Part shown: piece by piece, positions 20,515-32,700 of the stretch | Numbering within the stretch: the first letter of the stretch is position 1 | Layout: each line of letters begins with the position of its first letter | Source: Trichuris trichiura | Lineage: Eukaryota; Nematoda; Enoplea; Trichinellida; Trichuridae | DNA length: 64,000 nucleotides | Direction of reading: 5' to 3' | Assembly: GCA_037903355.1 (NCBI GenBank) | Contig: JBAJFE010000014.1 | Coordinates: 6,944,001-7,008,000, forward strand | The notes under the pieces: generated by a model | Database searches by the model: none | What the model was told of the DNA's origin: nothing | The model's input: the letters and a program-made list of their open reading frames with translations, nothing else | Program-made: the position numbers and the translations under genes

Positions 20515-23500
20515 ATGATGTGTTTCACACTTTTCTTTTGTTGCATTTTATTGCTGGAAAATTATATCGCTGGAAGTGATGTTAGAGAAAATAACTTGGG
20601 AACTTGGGATGCAATACTGCCGCCAGCCTATTCCCCGAAACCAACAGTTTCATATAACGTGCCACTACCGTGGCCATCCCCAAATGAAGTGCGTCCATCT
20701 TCCGGAGAAGCTGCAACTGTTTACTTTCACAACAATGCCCAACCAAATCCGCACTTGTCACCATCATCGCGCCATTCAGCGCAATATTCTTATGGCACTA
20801 TGCCTGCACCTGGAGTTTTCTCAGCTCACAGGATTTCCCTACCGCTACCTAGAGATCCATACATGCAACAGTCAAATGCTGGTTATACTGGCACGTGGGC
20901 TACACATTCTAACAATCTTGGAGCAACTTCTCAGTCCAATTATGACTGTTCATTTGTGAAAGGTAAAAATTCAGAAGATTATGTAGGTTACTGCACTTTA
21001 TATGCTCTGATTTATCCAAGCTCTGTAGCTCCATTATGGCATGATCTGGCCTAGCAAGTATTCATAATGAAAGACGAAAGTAGGTGTTCAGATTTTCCCA
21101 TAAACATAATCATTTATTTTCAATTTTTGACAAGATAAAGCAGGTATGAAGGATGCATTCACATGTGTCTAAAGCACTAAGCAGTAAAACAACTAGTTGA
21201 CTTAGCATAATATGGACTACAACGCACTTCGAGTCTTAAAACTCCCAGAACAATTCAACTTCTCGCTTATCAACTGTTCAATAACGGCATTGTAAAGTGC
21301 GGTTCTTGCATGAGACGATCTCTTCGACCGATGACCAATAGCACGTAAAATCAAGGATAAGCCGACAGACTGAAAGAGAGACAAGCTGATTTTAGCGGCT
21401 CTGACCCCTGATATGCGCACATTCAGTCCTCATTTTTGTTTATAATTGCCCTTTCATTTACAGTGTTTTGGGTGTTCTATTATTTCTGCGCACTGCTCAC
21501 AGTCAGCAAGAAAAGTCGGTTCATGCACAAGATGAGGGTTACCTTCACAGAAGCAGCTTTTGTTTATCTTGCAGCTTGAAATCAGGCTGTCCTGTTTGTT
21601 TTCAATCTATGTTAACGCGGTTTCAGTTATCTGCAGTTGAGAGAAGGACAAAGCTACATGTCTGTCCCTGCATCATTGGCCTCACTATTAACTGTCTCTG
21701 CTACCCATTATTGAGCTTGAGCTGAAAATGCTATGAAAATTTTTGGAGAAGAGCAAATCGCATGCTTCCAAATGTAAACCATTCTAGGTAACGAGATGAA
21801 ATCATGTGTTATCATGCTGCGTTCCGCCTAAGGGAAAAGCAAGTTACTGCTTTTCCAAATTATTTACGCTACGTATCTGTTAATCCGTTGGTAACTGATT
21901 AGCTTAGGAGAACAGCCGTCCTTGTAAGGCAGATGTTGTATGTAAGTAATCCATGCTTTGCTGAATAACGATCTCAGTGAGAAAAACTAATGAAGACAGC
22001 TGACAGCGATTCAGATATGACAGAAAAACCATTCAAAATGTTTAACGGTTTTTTGCCGATTGTAAATAGCAGAAATAATAAAAGGACGAAAGCTGAAGTA
22101 GATAAACGAACGGCAGAGTTAGAGCCTTGTACAATGTTTGCATTTTTGTAACCAGATAAAGCTTAAACAAAGGCAATTTACTTGGGAATTGAAAAGCGGT
22201 ATAGACGAACTTCTGGAACAGGACAGTTCTGCTGAGTCAGACGGATCGTAATTTATAGGGAATGACGTCCCATAGGGTCATTCGTCTGTTTGCCAAAGTA
22301 AACTCGGCTACAGCTACTCCACAGCAACAATCTGCCAAGTCAGGTTCATCCAAATTTCTAACATTAACAACTATTGTTTCTATTTAAGCAAAGGTAGTGC
22401 TCTATCTGCTTGGTTTATTTTGTTTGTTTTGGGCAAGGTTTGTTTTATTTCTTGCTTATGAAATGACTCTCTTTACATAATCTCGTTGTATTTACGTTTC
22501 GCTAGCAGACAGCCACACGCTCTGTCACTGCTGATTTCCTCTGTAGCTTTAGCTAAACAGATTTACCTTTCGGGACCGGTCTTGAACCGTTGCCAGAGTA
22601 ATGGGAGGAAGGCCAATTAAATGCAGAATTTTCTAAAATGGTAATGGCGGACCACGGTTGGTCCTGAAAGTTGCGTTTGTTTGTCGCGCACAAATTAAAT
22701 CTGCGGCACACCAACCATACTGGGTAAATAAAGCCATAAACTGTAAGATTACCTCATAGTTGTCCCTTATTCATAAATTAGATCTTCTGTAGGAACGCAG
22801 AAACAGGTGTACACCTTTAGCATGTTGGAATTCCTCACTATAAATGGAAATCCTTGCGAACCAAAAGCCGTGGACAGGAAAGAAGTATGCAGCTCAACGC
22901 TAACTATGCACATTAAACTGGCGTTCCTCAGAATGGGTTCAAGATTATTCCAGTATTTGAAGCAGCTTGCTCTCTGTTATAATCCATGACCATTGCGCTA
23001 ACAGTTAGTGATGCGTGACTTTGTTCTTTAATCAAAAAAAGTACCTGCAGATAAACGAATGTAGTTTGGAAACACAGGGCCTTTCTACCGTTGCCTGAAA
23101 CTAGAATAGCCCCAAGTTTCAGTTCCGTGTTTGGTGGGCTGCACGTATTTGAGCATGTAATTTCTTCTTCTAAATACCATTGGTTAACCCAGTCAAAGTT
23201 CGATACTCAAATCATATTGCTTTTCCTTAACATTGCTGCATTATTGAAATTTAAATATAACGTTTTTAGATGACGACTGTTTTGGACGCTCCCGCGGTTG
23301 TGCAATAAAACATGCAATGCCGTTTGAGCGGCGTGCCATGCTGACTCTAGAGAGATGTAAAACCTGCTGCTTGAGCTATGTGACTACTTATTTTTCTTGC
23401 GAATCTTTTGTTTACAACAACCAGCATCATCTGTGCGATATGTTCGCCCATCGCGGAGACGTGGCACCAGCAATTCTCGTTCCAACGCCTCAGCATGATT

Positions 23501-26500
23501 ACTATGAAGTCATTTCTGATAAATGCAGGAAGAGCAATCGTCTGGACATTTTTAGCTGGACCACTTCGAAGCCTGCTGCAAATGTATCTTCGTCTGCTTA
23601 CCTAGACGAAGTTAAGCGTGAGTCTTTGGCAGTTTCGTCAACGACGTGCCACCGTATAAATCGTTGTATAAATTAGAGCAATGCAAGTCAGATGAGACGC
23701 TAATGTACTATAAAATAATGGGCCGACAACTGATCAAGAAAACTAATCCCTTGGTTGTCACTATGACAGCAGAACAATGTGCAGAAACCTGTACTGCCAA
23801 TCAGGTAACTGCTTTTGGCGCAGCGTGCGTTCTTCTAAAACGTTGTTCTAAGGATAGCGAAGGACACCACATAGCATGCCATTCATTTGATTATTTTCCT
23901 TCATCCAGCCAATGCGCTTTCAATGTTGGCGATGGTACAAGATGGCGACTGGTTGAAAATCCTAGTGCACAACACTTCAGGAAAACTTGCTTTCCAAGTA
24001 CATGGAATAACTTTATTATTTTAGTTGTAAGAAAATACGAACTGGCAATGTTTATAGCACGGTTTCCTTAGCTGGTGATGAGTACGTTCTGTCAGTACAG
24101 TGAATGAGACAACAAATTGTTCTTTGTCAGCCACACTTAGCTCAATCTTTACATAAATAATCATTAAACTCTTTTTGCGTAATGTTGTTCAGCTCAGCTT
24201 TAATTTGTCTATCTCTAGTACTGTCATTACTGCGTTATGACTCTGAAGTTTTGAGAGGTAGCAAGCCTTCTTAGGTTTGTGCTGCATCATTTGTTGACTT
24301 TCAGTTTTGTAGGTCGGCAGGAACATTTTGAATAGTGGTGAAAATTCTATGCACTGTGTAATCAGAGAGAACAATTTCATGGTTAGGGCTGCAGTGAACT
24401 ACTGCAACAATCCCTGTTTTGGATACTAAGCATCATTTGCAAGAAGTATCGTTTGAAGGTCTTACGTCTCTTCTATCATGTGTAATTAAGAGCTGCAACT
24501 CCTTAGAAAGTATGCAAATTTAGGAACCTGTCACAAGCAGAAGTCTGTGCGAATCAACTTTTACAAAAAATCTGTTTTATTCGCATTGTTCAAGACGATC
24601 ACATTAGTAACGTAGGGGATAGAATGATTGGTTCCCACAATATGAATTCAATTAGAAGAACTGATTTTCTCTCGCTCTTTCGTTCTTATATGAAGGAGTC
24701 ACCCAATGTCAGTCTGAAGTGTCTACTGCCAGAAGTAACTACACTTTGCTCTTTCTTACTCCACCTAACAGTTTTCGCCCCATTCCACTGTTGCGACTGA
24801 ATTATTTTGTTTAATCTCTTGTGCTTCCATCTGATCTGAGGTAATGACATGATAGTAGTCTCTTACGTTAGCCTGAAAAAACTTGATTTTCTTTTAGTAA
24901 TGGTCAGTATGACTGAAATCGCTTAAACGTATAGCCTAAATAGTTTCTGTGCAGTTTGTTGGCAAAAACAAGCAAGCAGCTGAAAATATGAATTGGCCGA
25001 AAGCTTTCAGAAGTGTCTAATTATCTCGTCAGCGCTGGTGATGTAAAGAAATTAAATGAAGATTATCTTTTGGAACAGTATCGGTGAACAGTTGTTTGAG
25101 TTAGAGTGACTTGTGTCAGTTTAGATGAAAATGAAGGACTTAAAGAAGCGGCATGAAAGGTAAACAACTTTCAAGAAAGTCTTAATGCAAGAGAGCAAGA
25201 AGGTAGTAGCTGCCTTATGCAGAATAACGCTACTCAGGAGAGCGGGAAACAGGTGGTTTAGATCGCCTGAAAAATGTCAGTTTTAGCTTTGATATGATCA
25301 GATGAAGGGGTGCAGACTTATTCTGGAAGTCTCGTTTTCTCAATAAGCTTCATGTCACCATGTAGTAGTCTCTTTACAGAAGAATGAAAATTCAATACAT
25401 TTGTAGCAGTTGAAAAATGAAAGATCCATGAGTCACACTGTTTGGAAACACCATCCTACGAAGTATAAAGCAACATAACTCTTAAGTGGAGTCTACTTTC
25501 ACAGCATGACTTCATATCATTTGAGAACATTCTAGTTTGAAGGGTATCTCACAGTTATCACGGTTCATCCAGGTAGGTCTTTAATTTTAATCCCTAAATC
25601 CATGTCATTCTTTAAAACTACATTATAGCATTAATGTGATGTCACCATCGTACCACATTTTAAACTGAAAATTTAAACAGACAGGATTTCCAATCAGATG
25701 AACCGTTTAAGCAGACAAGTTCTTAGCAGGCATGTCTTTTGTTTGATGGCCTTTCACAATATGCTAGTTTTTGTCCCAGTAATTTCATATTTCAGGATAT
25801 TATTGAAGTAAAGGTTGGTTTCCTTTGAAAAGCCTGCCCTAAATTATTGTTATTTGTCATCATGCTTTTATGTAGCCCCTTTTTCACTGCTCAGGAAAAT
25901 TTACTTTCAGAAATGATAAAGCAACATCAGCAGCTAGAAAGAGAGGGGCCAATGCGCCTACGGGAAATGACATATAGGCGATTTGTGAGCATTTTGACAC
26001 AGCCAGTCACTACTACTTTGTGAAGGAGAATATGACAAAATACTATCTTTCCAGGGAATCTGGTATCTCACTGTTCAAAAATCATTCTGCGAGAACCAAA
26101 AAAAATATTGATTGGATATGCCAGAACTGTTGTCGAAATCAAGTCCAGCAGGGAATGCATTGAGCAATGCCTGAAAGCCCCATCACTCTACGGTTATACG
26201 TGCAGCTCAGGCGTCTTTTATAATGAGGTCAGTTAAGTTCTTTCGCTTAACATAAAATCTCTTATTTAAGGAAAATTCACTCAACTGCATATTGAATTCA
26301 GAAACGAAAGAGCAGCATGCTGATTTGCTGGTTGAAGATCAACAGAACGATGTGGAATACTTTCAACTTCTGTGCGGTGACGCTCATTTGAATTCACATA
26401 GTGCCAATCATGAAATGGCCAAGCCAGAGAGCAACGGAAATGCACACGAGGTGGAGAAATCGTCGCAAAGAATCAGCAATGCTGTCATTATTGCGAAGGA

Positions 26501-26663
26501 AATAGCAAATGGTTGGACAATATGGTCACCGTGTGAAACAGGAACAAACATTCGGAAAAGGTACCAAGTGTGCGATCAGTTTGACATCCGTAATTGTCCA
26601 CAAGAGATGGAGTATTGCAAAGGTGACATAAATTCTGCACAGCAAAATTTGGTACACGGTTAG
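20515..26663 (+). CDS. Secreted PAN/apple-domain protein with C-terminal TSP1-like motif
   Basis: Five exons give one continuous 560-codon frame: 20515-20962, 23270-23617, 23677-23997, 26055-26227 and 26271-26663. All junctions are GT...AG and all phases agree; introns are 2307, 59, 2057 and 43 nt. Residues 1-20 are a hydrophobic signal peptide (MMCFTLFFCCILLL). A Pro/Ser/Tyr-rich linker runs to about 140. PAN-like domains lie at about 145-245 (ERCKTCCLSY, CESFVYNNQHHLCDMF), 267-370 (AEQCAETC, ACHSFDYFPSSSQCAF) and 375-465 (RECIEQCLKAP, CSSGVFYNE). A TSP1-like motif, WTIWSPCETG with later cysteines, sits at about 511-547. PAN domains bind protein or carbohydrate in the extracellular matrix or cuticle, so a matrix role is inferred. 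An AATAAA follows 26 bp after the stop. Confidence 0.85.
20963..23269. other. Intron 1 of the PAN/TSP1 gene (2307 nt)
   Basis: It starts GTAAAA and ends TTTTTAG. Short frames inside look spurious, and no transposon ends were recognised. Confidence 0.7.
23998..26054. other. Intron 3 of the PAN/TSP1 gene (2057 nt)
   Basis: It starts GTACAT and ends TTTCCAG. Nothing else was recognised within it. Confidence 0.65.
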
Positions 26664-26688
26664 AGTGAACATTTTACTGAAGTCACGG

Positions 26689-26694
26689 AATAAA
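26689..26694 (+). terminator. Polyadenylation signal of the PAN/TSP1 gene
   Basis: AATAAA, 26 bases beyond the TAG stop at 26661-26663. Confidence 0.65.
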
Positions 26695-26873
26695 AGGAGT
26701 CAGAAGATGTATGTAACATTTTTAATCCTTTTCGTCATGCGGGCAAATAAATATGCAGAGAATAATACGGCATGAAACCCTCTTTTTAAATAACCAGTGC
26801 TCGATATAGCACTACTGTTTGCGTCTAGAGCAGTATCGTCGTAACAACTGTCTCACTAGCGCTTCCTTTAGAA

Positions 26874-27019
26874 CAGTGTTTCTCAACGTGGGCCCAGGGA
26901 AATTTTAGGGAGGCCCTGGAGGGGCCCCGGAAGATAATGCGGCACGACATTGTCCTAATCAACGGTGGGCCCTGACAGGGCCTAGGTGGCCCTGGGGCAA
27001 AAAAGATTGAGAAACTATG
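26874..27019. mobile_element. hAT MITE, 146 bp, left member of a tandem pair
   Basis: The ends are CAGTGTTTCTCAAC and, on the other strand, CATAGTTTCTCAAT. CTTTAGAA flanks it exactly on both sides (26866-26873 and 27020-27027). It is closely related to the MITE at 55683-55913, sharing the interior phrase AGATAATGCGGCA/GGATAATGCGGCA and GGCCCTGGGGCAAAAAAG. No coding. Confidence 0.88.
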
Positions 27020-27027
27020 CTTTAGAA

Positions 27028-27819
27028 CAAGGGCGAGGAATCTTTTTGCTGCTGCGGGCCGTTCAGACATTCATAAGACCGTTCGCAGGCCGTACAGAAT
27101 ACTCAACCCTGCTTTGTTTCCACTTATATTCGTTTAAGTCACCCCTGGAACGAAGCGATAAGGAGAGATAATAATACTTTGGATCGGTAGACGGCAAATG
27201 GTCCACGCTACCGACGCGCACACTAGTGCCGCGTACTGCTTGCCTCCTGTGATGAACAGCGCGACGGAAATTACGGAAACTGCTTCCTGCACGACGGGCG
27301 GTGGAAGCGACGATCCCTGCAGGACAAACCTTGAAAGTGACACGCGCAGGGCGGTCACCGGAAATAGCCGTCAGGACGCGCACAGGGCGATCACCGGAAA
27401 TAGTTGTCGGATGTCACCTGGCCCACGAAGTGACGCTCGGCCCCCGCCAGGATAAGGAGTATATAAGGAGCACCCACGGAGGGCTTATGGGGTGAAGAGA
27501 TTCATGTTCTGTCGGTAGAATAAAGTGTTTGACAACCCTTTCCTGCGTGCGTTTGTCAATTGCGTTTACTACACCTCCGAAGACTAACAACATCGGTTTG
27601 TCGACAGAGAGCCGAGAGCAAGGCAGTCTTCCTAACCAGCCTGATGCTCCCTGTTTGTTACGCAAGATTTATGCTGTTGCTAGGATTCACATACAATAAG
27701 TTTATCGCATTATGAAAAATAAGCTCCCACAGTCAGATTCCGCTGAATCTCGCATGCATGTGCGGTTGCCTCAGCGGGTGGAAAGGACTGCTTCGCGGGC
27801 TGGACGTTCCCCACCCCTG
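27028..27819. mobile_element. hAT element, 792 bp, non-autonomous
   Basis: The left end CAAGGGCGAGGAA and the right end, on the other strand, CAGGGGTGGGGAA form imperfect inverted repeats. CTTTAGAA lies on both sides (27020-27027 and 27820-27827). The left copy is shared with the adjoining MITE, so three copies of the 8-mer mark two insertions at one target. No transposase is seen; about 330 bp of the interior is a separate solo LTR. Confidence 0.8.
27248..27573 (+). repeat. Solo LTR, 326 bp, inside the hAT element
   Basis: It begins TGTGATGAAC and ends TTTACTACA. CCTCC flanks both sides (27243-27247 and 27574-27578). A TATA box (TATATAA, 27460-27466) and AATAAA (27519-27524) lie in the expected order. 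An imperfect direct repeat of about 32 bp (core GGTCACCGGAAATAG, then GATCACCGGAAATAG) occupies about 27338-27405. Confidence 0.75.
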
Positions 27820-27827
27820 CTTTAGAA

Positions 27828-28363
27828 CCTCACAGATCACCAGCGTCCCGTATTCTGACAGGCCAAATGCACGTGAGCTGATCAGTCGAATTTGTCTCCT
27901 GGTCTCCTCCTTTCTGCCCAGATTCGCAGACAAAATCGATCGCTATGCATTAAACTTAAGCTGCAACAAAGGTGCCATCACGAATGTTAAGTACAGATAC
28001 GCAGACGTAAAAGCGCTTTTTGTCCAAGCGAAGTAAGCTCAATGCTAAGCTAGAGCCAACAATGTGCATAATTATTGCATCAACTTTCCGATAGAGGTAA
28101 AGTTCGTGAATCGTGGCAGGCAACGGGTAAAATAAGCAAAGATGGCAAAGCATAAGGCATACTTTGCCAATCAGAGTCGAACGGTTAACCTTTTGCCTTC
28201 TGACCACACCAAAGGCTTATCAGCACCCCTACTCCCACCAGCTGCCCCTATGACCCAGCGCCTCCTAAAATTTTACGGGACCTCCAGGAAGGCTATAGCT
28301 CTCTTGAGAATCACTGATCTGTTCTGTACGGCAATATGAACTTTTGTCCAGTCTCTAACCTTC
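27828..28363. other. Intergenic, nothing recognised
   Basis: No supported gene, repeat end or RNA was recognised here. Confidence 0.4.
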
Positions 28364-28570
28364 AGAAGACGGTGTTTTTTAGCAGGCTTTGGTCATTTCA
28401 TGGTTGATCTTCGGTTTACGGCTTTGGCCCGTCTGGTGTATCTGTAAGTAAACTTCAAAACGTCCTCCCAGCGAATGGATCAACAAACTGTTAGAGAACA
28501 ATACAGAACAATTCGATACCGTAGGTCGCAGAACTGCTCTTCTTCTGTCGTCAGCGGTGTAAGGGAGCAG
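28364..28570 (+). repeat. Copy of an unclassified ~200-bp dispersed repeat
   Basis: It shares with 54101-54310 the ordered blocks GTTGATCTTC, GTATCTGTAAGTAAACTTC, TGTTAGAGAA, CAGAACAATT and GTCGTCAGC. This is a diverged copy. Confidence 0.75.
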
Positions 28571-29002
28571 ACGTTGGCTGTGCCTGCAAGTCGCCTGTCT
28601 GAACTCTGCCGTGCAGACAACTGGGGCGCAGCCTGCAGTTGCAGTAGACGCCTGTGAACTTAGCTGCAGCCGGATACATTAGCTGGTTTTATCACAAAGC
28701 TTACTAGATCGTTCTATAGGACACTGATGATGAATGACTTTGCCTCTTGCGTGTTGCCAGTTTGGATTTCAGCAAGAAACACGGTACGTATCGTCGCATA
28801 AGCCGACGCTAATGCAATGTCACGAACACGTCGTAGCTTGTGATGATCGGTCCGTTTTGATAATGCCGATTGGTCTATGTAGTCGCAACGGTGATTGGCA
28901 GTCTTCCAACTTCGTGCTCATTCGTTAATTATAGTTTCATGCAGCACAACTTTTTCGTTTTTTTACTACCAAAAGGCGGCTAGCGATGGTCATATGCGGC
29001 GT

Positions 29003-29110
29003 AGCGGTATTATTCTCTAACAATTTGCTCATCCATTCGCTCGTAGGGCATTTTGAAGTTTACTTTTAGATACATTGAACAGGCCAAAATCGTGAACCGA
29101 AGGCTAACTA
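29003..29110 (-). repeat. Partial inverted copy of the ~200-bp repeat
   Basis: Read on the minus strand it carries GTAAACTTCAAAATGCCCT and GATGAGCAAATTGTTAGAGA, as in the other copies. The end containing GTCGTCAGC is missing. Confidence 0.7.
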
Positions 29111-29492
29111 CAAAAAGCCACTAATCGAAAGGCATATCAACCAGTGATAATGAAGTTAAAAAATTGCCAAGTTGGTTTTGATTGCAGCGCTCCGTACTTT
29201 GCTCTGATCTCAGAAGAAATTTTATCCTGCATTTCATCTAATTTGGTTGACTGAACCTGTTGAATACAGTTCATATGTAGGAAGACAAGGTGTGTGATAG
29301 AAATCAAGGGAGTAATCCAAACTTCAGCTAACTGAATACTTTCACCTCTACATTAACACTATCTTTCCTAAACGAACGGATTACACTCAAGAACATCAGC
29401 CTTGTGTCCGCATTTATTGGTGGAAAGCAACCTCTACTCAATGTATTCAGTCAATAGGTAAGAATAAAAGACCGAGCAACATTTTTTGAATT
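29111..29492. other. Intergenic, nothing recognised
   Basis: Ends at the CAGG target copy of gypsy-2 (29493-29496). Confidence 0.4.
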
Positions 29493-29496
29493 CAGG

Positions 29497-29701
29497 TGAA
29501 GCGTCACACGAAAGCTTTACTTCTCTCCAACGACAAGACAAGAACGTTAATCAAAACTATCCGCTATACATACATATATGTAGCATGTCAAGGCTGGGCC
29601 GTGACCCTGTGTTCTAGAAAAACAATTGTAATTGAGTTGTTTGTCACCTTGTGAGTCATAGCGAGGCCTGGTCTTCCTGTTCGTTAGTAAAGGTCGCTAC
29701 A
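29497..29701 (-). repeat. 3' LTR of gypsy-2 (205 bp)
   Basis: On the minus strand it starts TGTAGCGACC and ends CGCTTCA. The purine-rich tract GGAGGGGAG lies just inside it. The pol frame closes within the LTR. Confidence 0.88.
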
Positions 29702-32700
29702 GGAACTCCCCTCCAGAACCGGAATATCAGGTGTCGCTTGGCTTCTTGACCAGGCATCCGGATCTTGTGTAAAATCTTGTAGGCTCCATGTTTGTTGCAG
29801 GGGTGGGTGAATGTGGTGTACGCGGCTTGGGGGGGGGCGTCCGGGGCCGCGCCGATGAGCCGTTCGAATGGGCTGGTCGATATCTAGGTGCGCTGGCTTG
29901 AGGCGGCCCACGGAGACGGTGTCCTGCCTGCCGTTGATGTCAATTATGAAAGTTTTGGAGCCGTGTTGTAACACCCTGAACGGTCCTTCGTACGGCTTTC
30001 GTAACGCGTTGTGATGTGTGTCTCGACGCAAGAAAACGTACGGCGAGTCCTTTAAGTCGGTTGGCACGTGCGGCCTCGTATTACCATGAAACCAGCTAGG
30101 TACTGGTATGAGCGCCTTGACTTTCTCTCGAAGCCGGTGTAAGAGGTTCGCTGGTTCCTCCCCTTTGCGTTGGTACGGGATGAAATTCCCTGGTACTGTC
30201 AGTGGTGCACCGTACACTAGCTGTGCTGAAGACGTTGCTAGATCTTGTTTTGGTGCTGTACCGATTCTGAGGAGGACCCAGGGTAGTTGGTCCATCCAGT
30301 TTGGGCCGGTTAGGCGTGTCCTAAGTGCTGATTTTAAATGTCGATAAAACCTTTCGACTTGACCATAGGTTCTCAAACTTTTCGTTCCATCGCCCCCCTG
30401 TGAACGTTCCTGAGCGCTAGTGCCCCCCACTTCTGATTGGTCAGTTTTGGGTCCACTGATTGGCTGGAAGATAGGACGTCGCGTAGCCGGGAGGTCATTA
30501 GGTTTTCAAACTCTTCCCTCCGTCGCCCCCGGTGGGAAAATCTTTGCAACACCACTACTCAAGAGAAAAGTTTTCAGAAAAGACTTACTTTTTGCCACGT
30601 GGTAGACGTACTATATTACTCCTGCTTTTCCAGGAACCATTTTATGATGGGAAAATTTCTGCTTGCCTTTCATATCTCCTCTCACGTTTTTCAGAACATA
30701 AAGTCACATAAGCAAGAAGCCTTTATTAGCTTTTCCCGAAAAAAACAATGTGTGTCTATTTGTCTTTTTACCCACACCAAACAGAATTGTAGTGACAACA
30801 AACCAGATCGAAGTGAAAACGCTTAAGCGAAAAGATGCAAAAGAAACTATAACGCAAGTTTGCGGCTGCACATGAACGGAAACTACTCAATGTGATGGGT
30901 GTGCTCAATGCAGAACGAGCAAGTTGTCTGTTAGGCTGCATCTTTGTCATCATCAGTCTAAAGTCGCCTCGATTCACTATATCTAGCCGACTTCTCCTGC
31001 TGCTTAACAGCTCCGTAACCGCGCTGAATCCGCATTCCGCTAGATAAGATGATGGAAACGCAATAAAGAAGTCTTCTACAGCAGCCCATAACTTGCCGCT
31101 TCTTGTCCCATAATGCTTTTGAATTTGCCACCTCCACTTCTGGCGGAGTTGAGCTAAGAAAAACGCCATTGTTCCATTGCGCCCTCCACCCCCACTTGGC
31201 CTTCTTTGAAGTTCCCGCCGCCACTTCTAGTGAGGGTGAGTTAAGAAAGGCCCTTCTTACGAAGGTCTCTTTGAGGGCCCTCCTGCGCTAGAGATAATTC
31301 TGCCAGGGTTCCTCTTATGTGATTCCCAACGCCCCCGCACGAAATTCCCATCGCTCCCTGTGCTCCCTCATCGCCCCTCAGGGGGCGATATCGCCCACTT
31401 TGAGAACCTATGTTCTAGACGATTGGCCTGTGGGTGGTATGCCGTTGTTCGATGCAGCTTGATGCCAAACAGTTGAGCCACTGCTCACCATAATGTCGAG
31501 GTGAATTGTGAACCTCTGTCTGATGACATTCTATTTGGAATGCCAAAGTGGGCGATCCAGTGGCCAATGATTGCCCGTGCGCAAGGCGTGGCGGACGTGT
31601 CTGGCAGTGAGATGGCCTCAGGCCATTTTGTGAACCTGTCCACGATGGTGAAGAGGTATCTATTGCCTCGGCAGGGCGACAATGGTCCCACTATATCCAC
31701 GTGGATGTGATCAAAACGGCGGTCAGGCAGTTCAAATCTCTGCAGTGGCGCCTTAGTGTGGCGCTGGACTTTAGAAGTTTGACAAGGAATGCAACACTTA
31801 GCCAAACTGGCAGTTTGTTTTCGCGTGCCATGCCACACAAACTTGGTAGCCATCAGCTTCTGTGTCGTGCGAATGGAAGGGTGGCTCAAACCGTGTATAG
31901 CGTCGAAAATTCGGCGGCGCCAACTGGTGGGAATTATGGGTCGCGGCTGTCCAGTTGAGATGTCGCATAGTATTGCAGTTTTGCTGGGTCCGAAACGGAC
32001 GTCTTCTAAGCGTAAGCTGCTTGAGGCGCTGCGATAGCCTTGTGTCTCATCGTCGCTGCGTTGGGCTGTCGCGATGGCGGAGTGATCCGCATCATGGTGC
32101 AGTGTGTGGATGGTATTTATGGTTGTACGGGAAAGTGCGTCCTCGACTTGGTTGCATTTTCCGGTAACGTGCTGCACGTTTGTCGTGAACTCTGACATGT
32201 AAGCCAGATGCCACTGCTGGCGAGCCGACCATGGGTCAGAGGCTTTGGCGAAGGCAAATGTAAGAGGCTTATGGTCGGTGAAGGCTACGAAATGTGGGCC
32301 TTCCACGAAGTATCGAAAATGTCGGACGGCCAAGTACAGCGCGAGCAGCTCTCTGTCGAAGGCACTGTATTTCCGTTCGGCAGCTCTCAGCTGGCGACTG
32401 AAAAAGGCGAGTAGTTGCCATGTGCTGTTGACGAATTGTTCCAGCACAGCGCCAACAGCAGCGTCAGACGCATTCACTGTTACTACTGTCCGTGCGTTAG
32501 GCTGCGGATGAACTAACATTGTGGCTTTCGCCAGCGCTTCCTTGGTATTGGCAAAAGCTGCTGCAGTAGTTTCGTTCCGGACCAGCTCTTTTGGATTGTC
32601 GACCAGTGCTTTGTATAGAGGCTGCATGATTTTTGCAGCAGAAGGTACGAAACGGTGGTAAAAGTTAGCCATGCTGAAGAATTTTTGCAGCGCCCTCACG

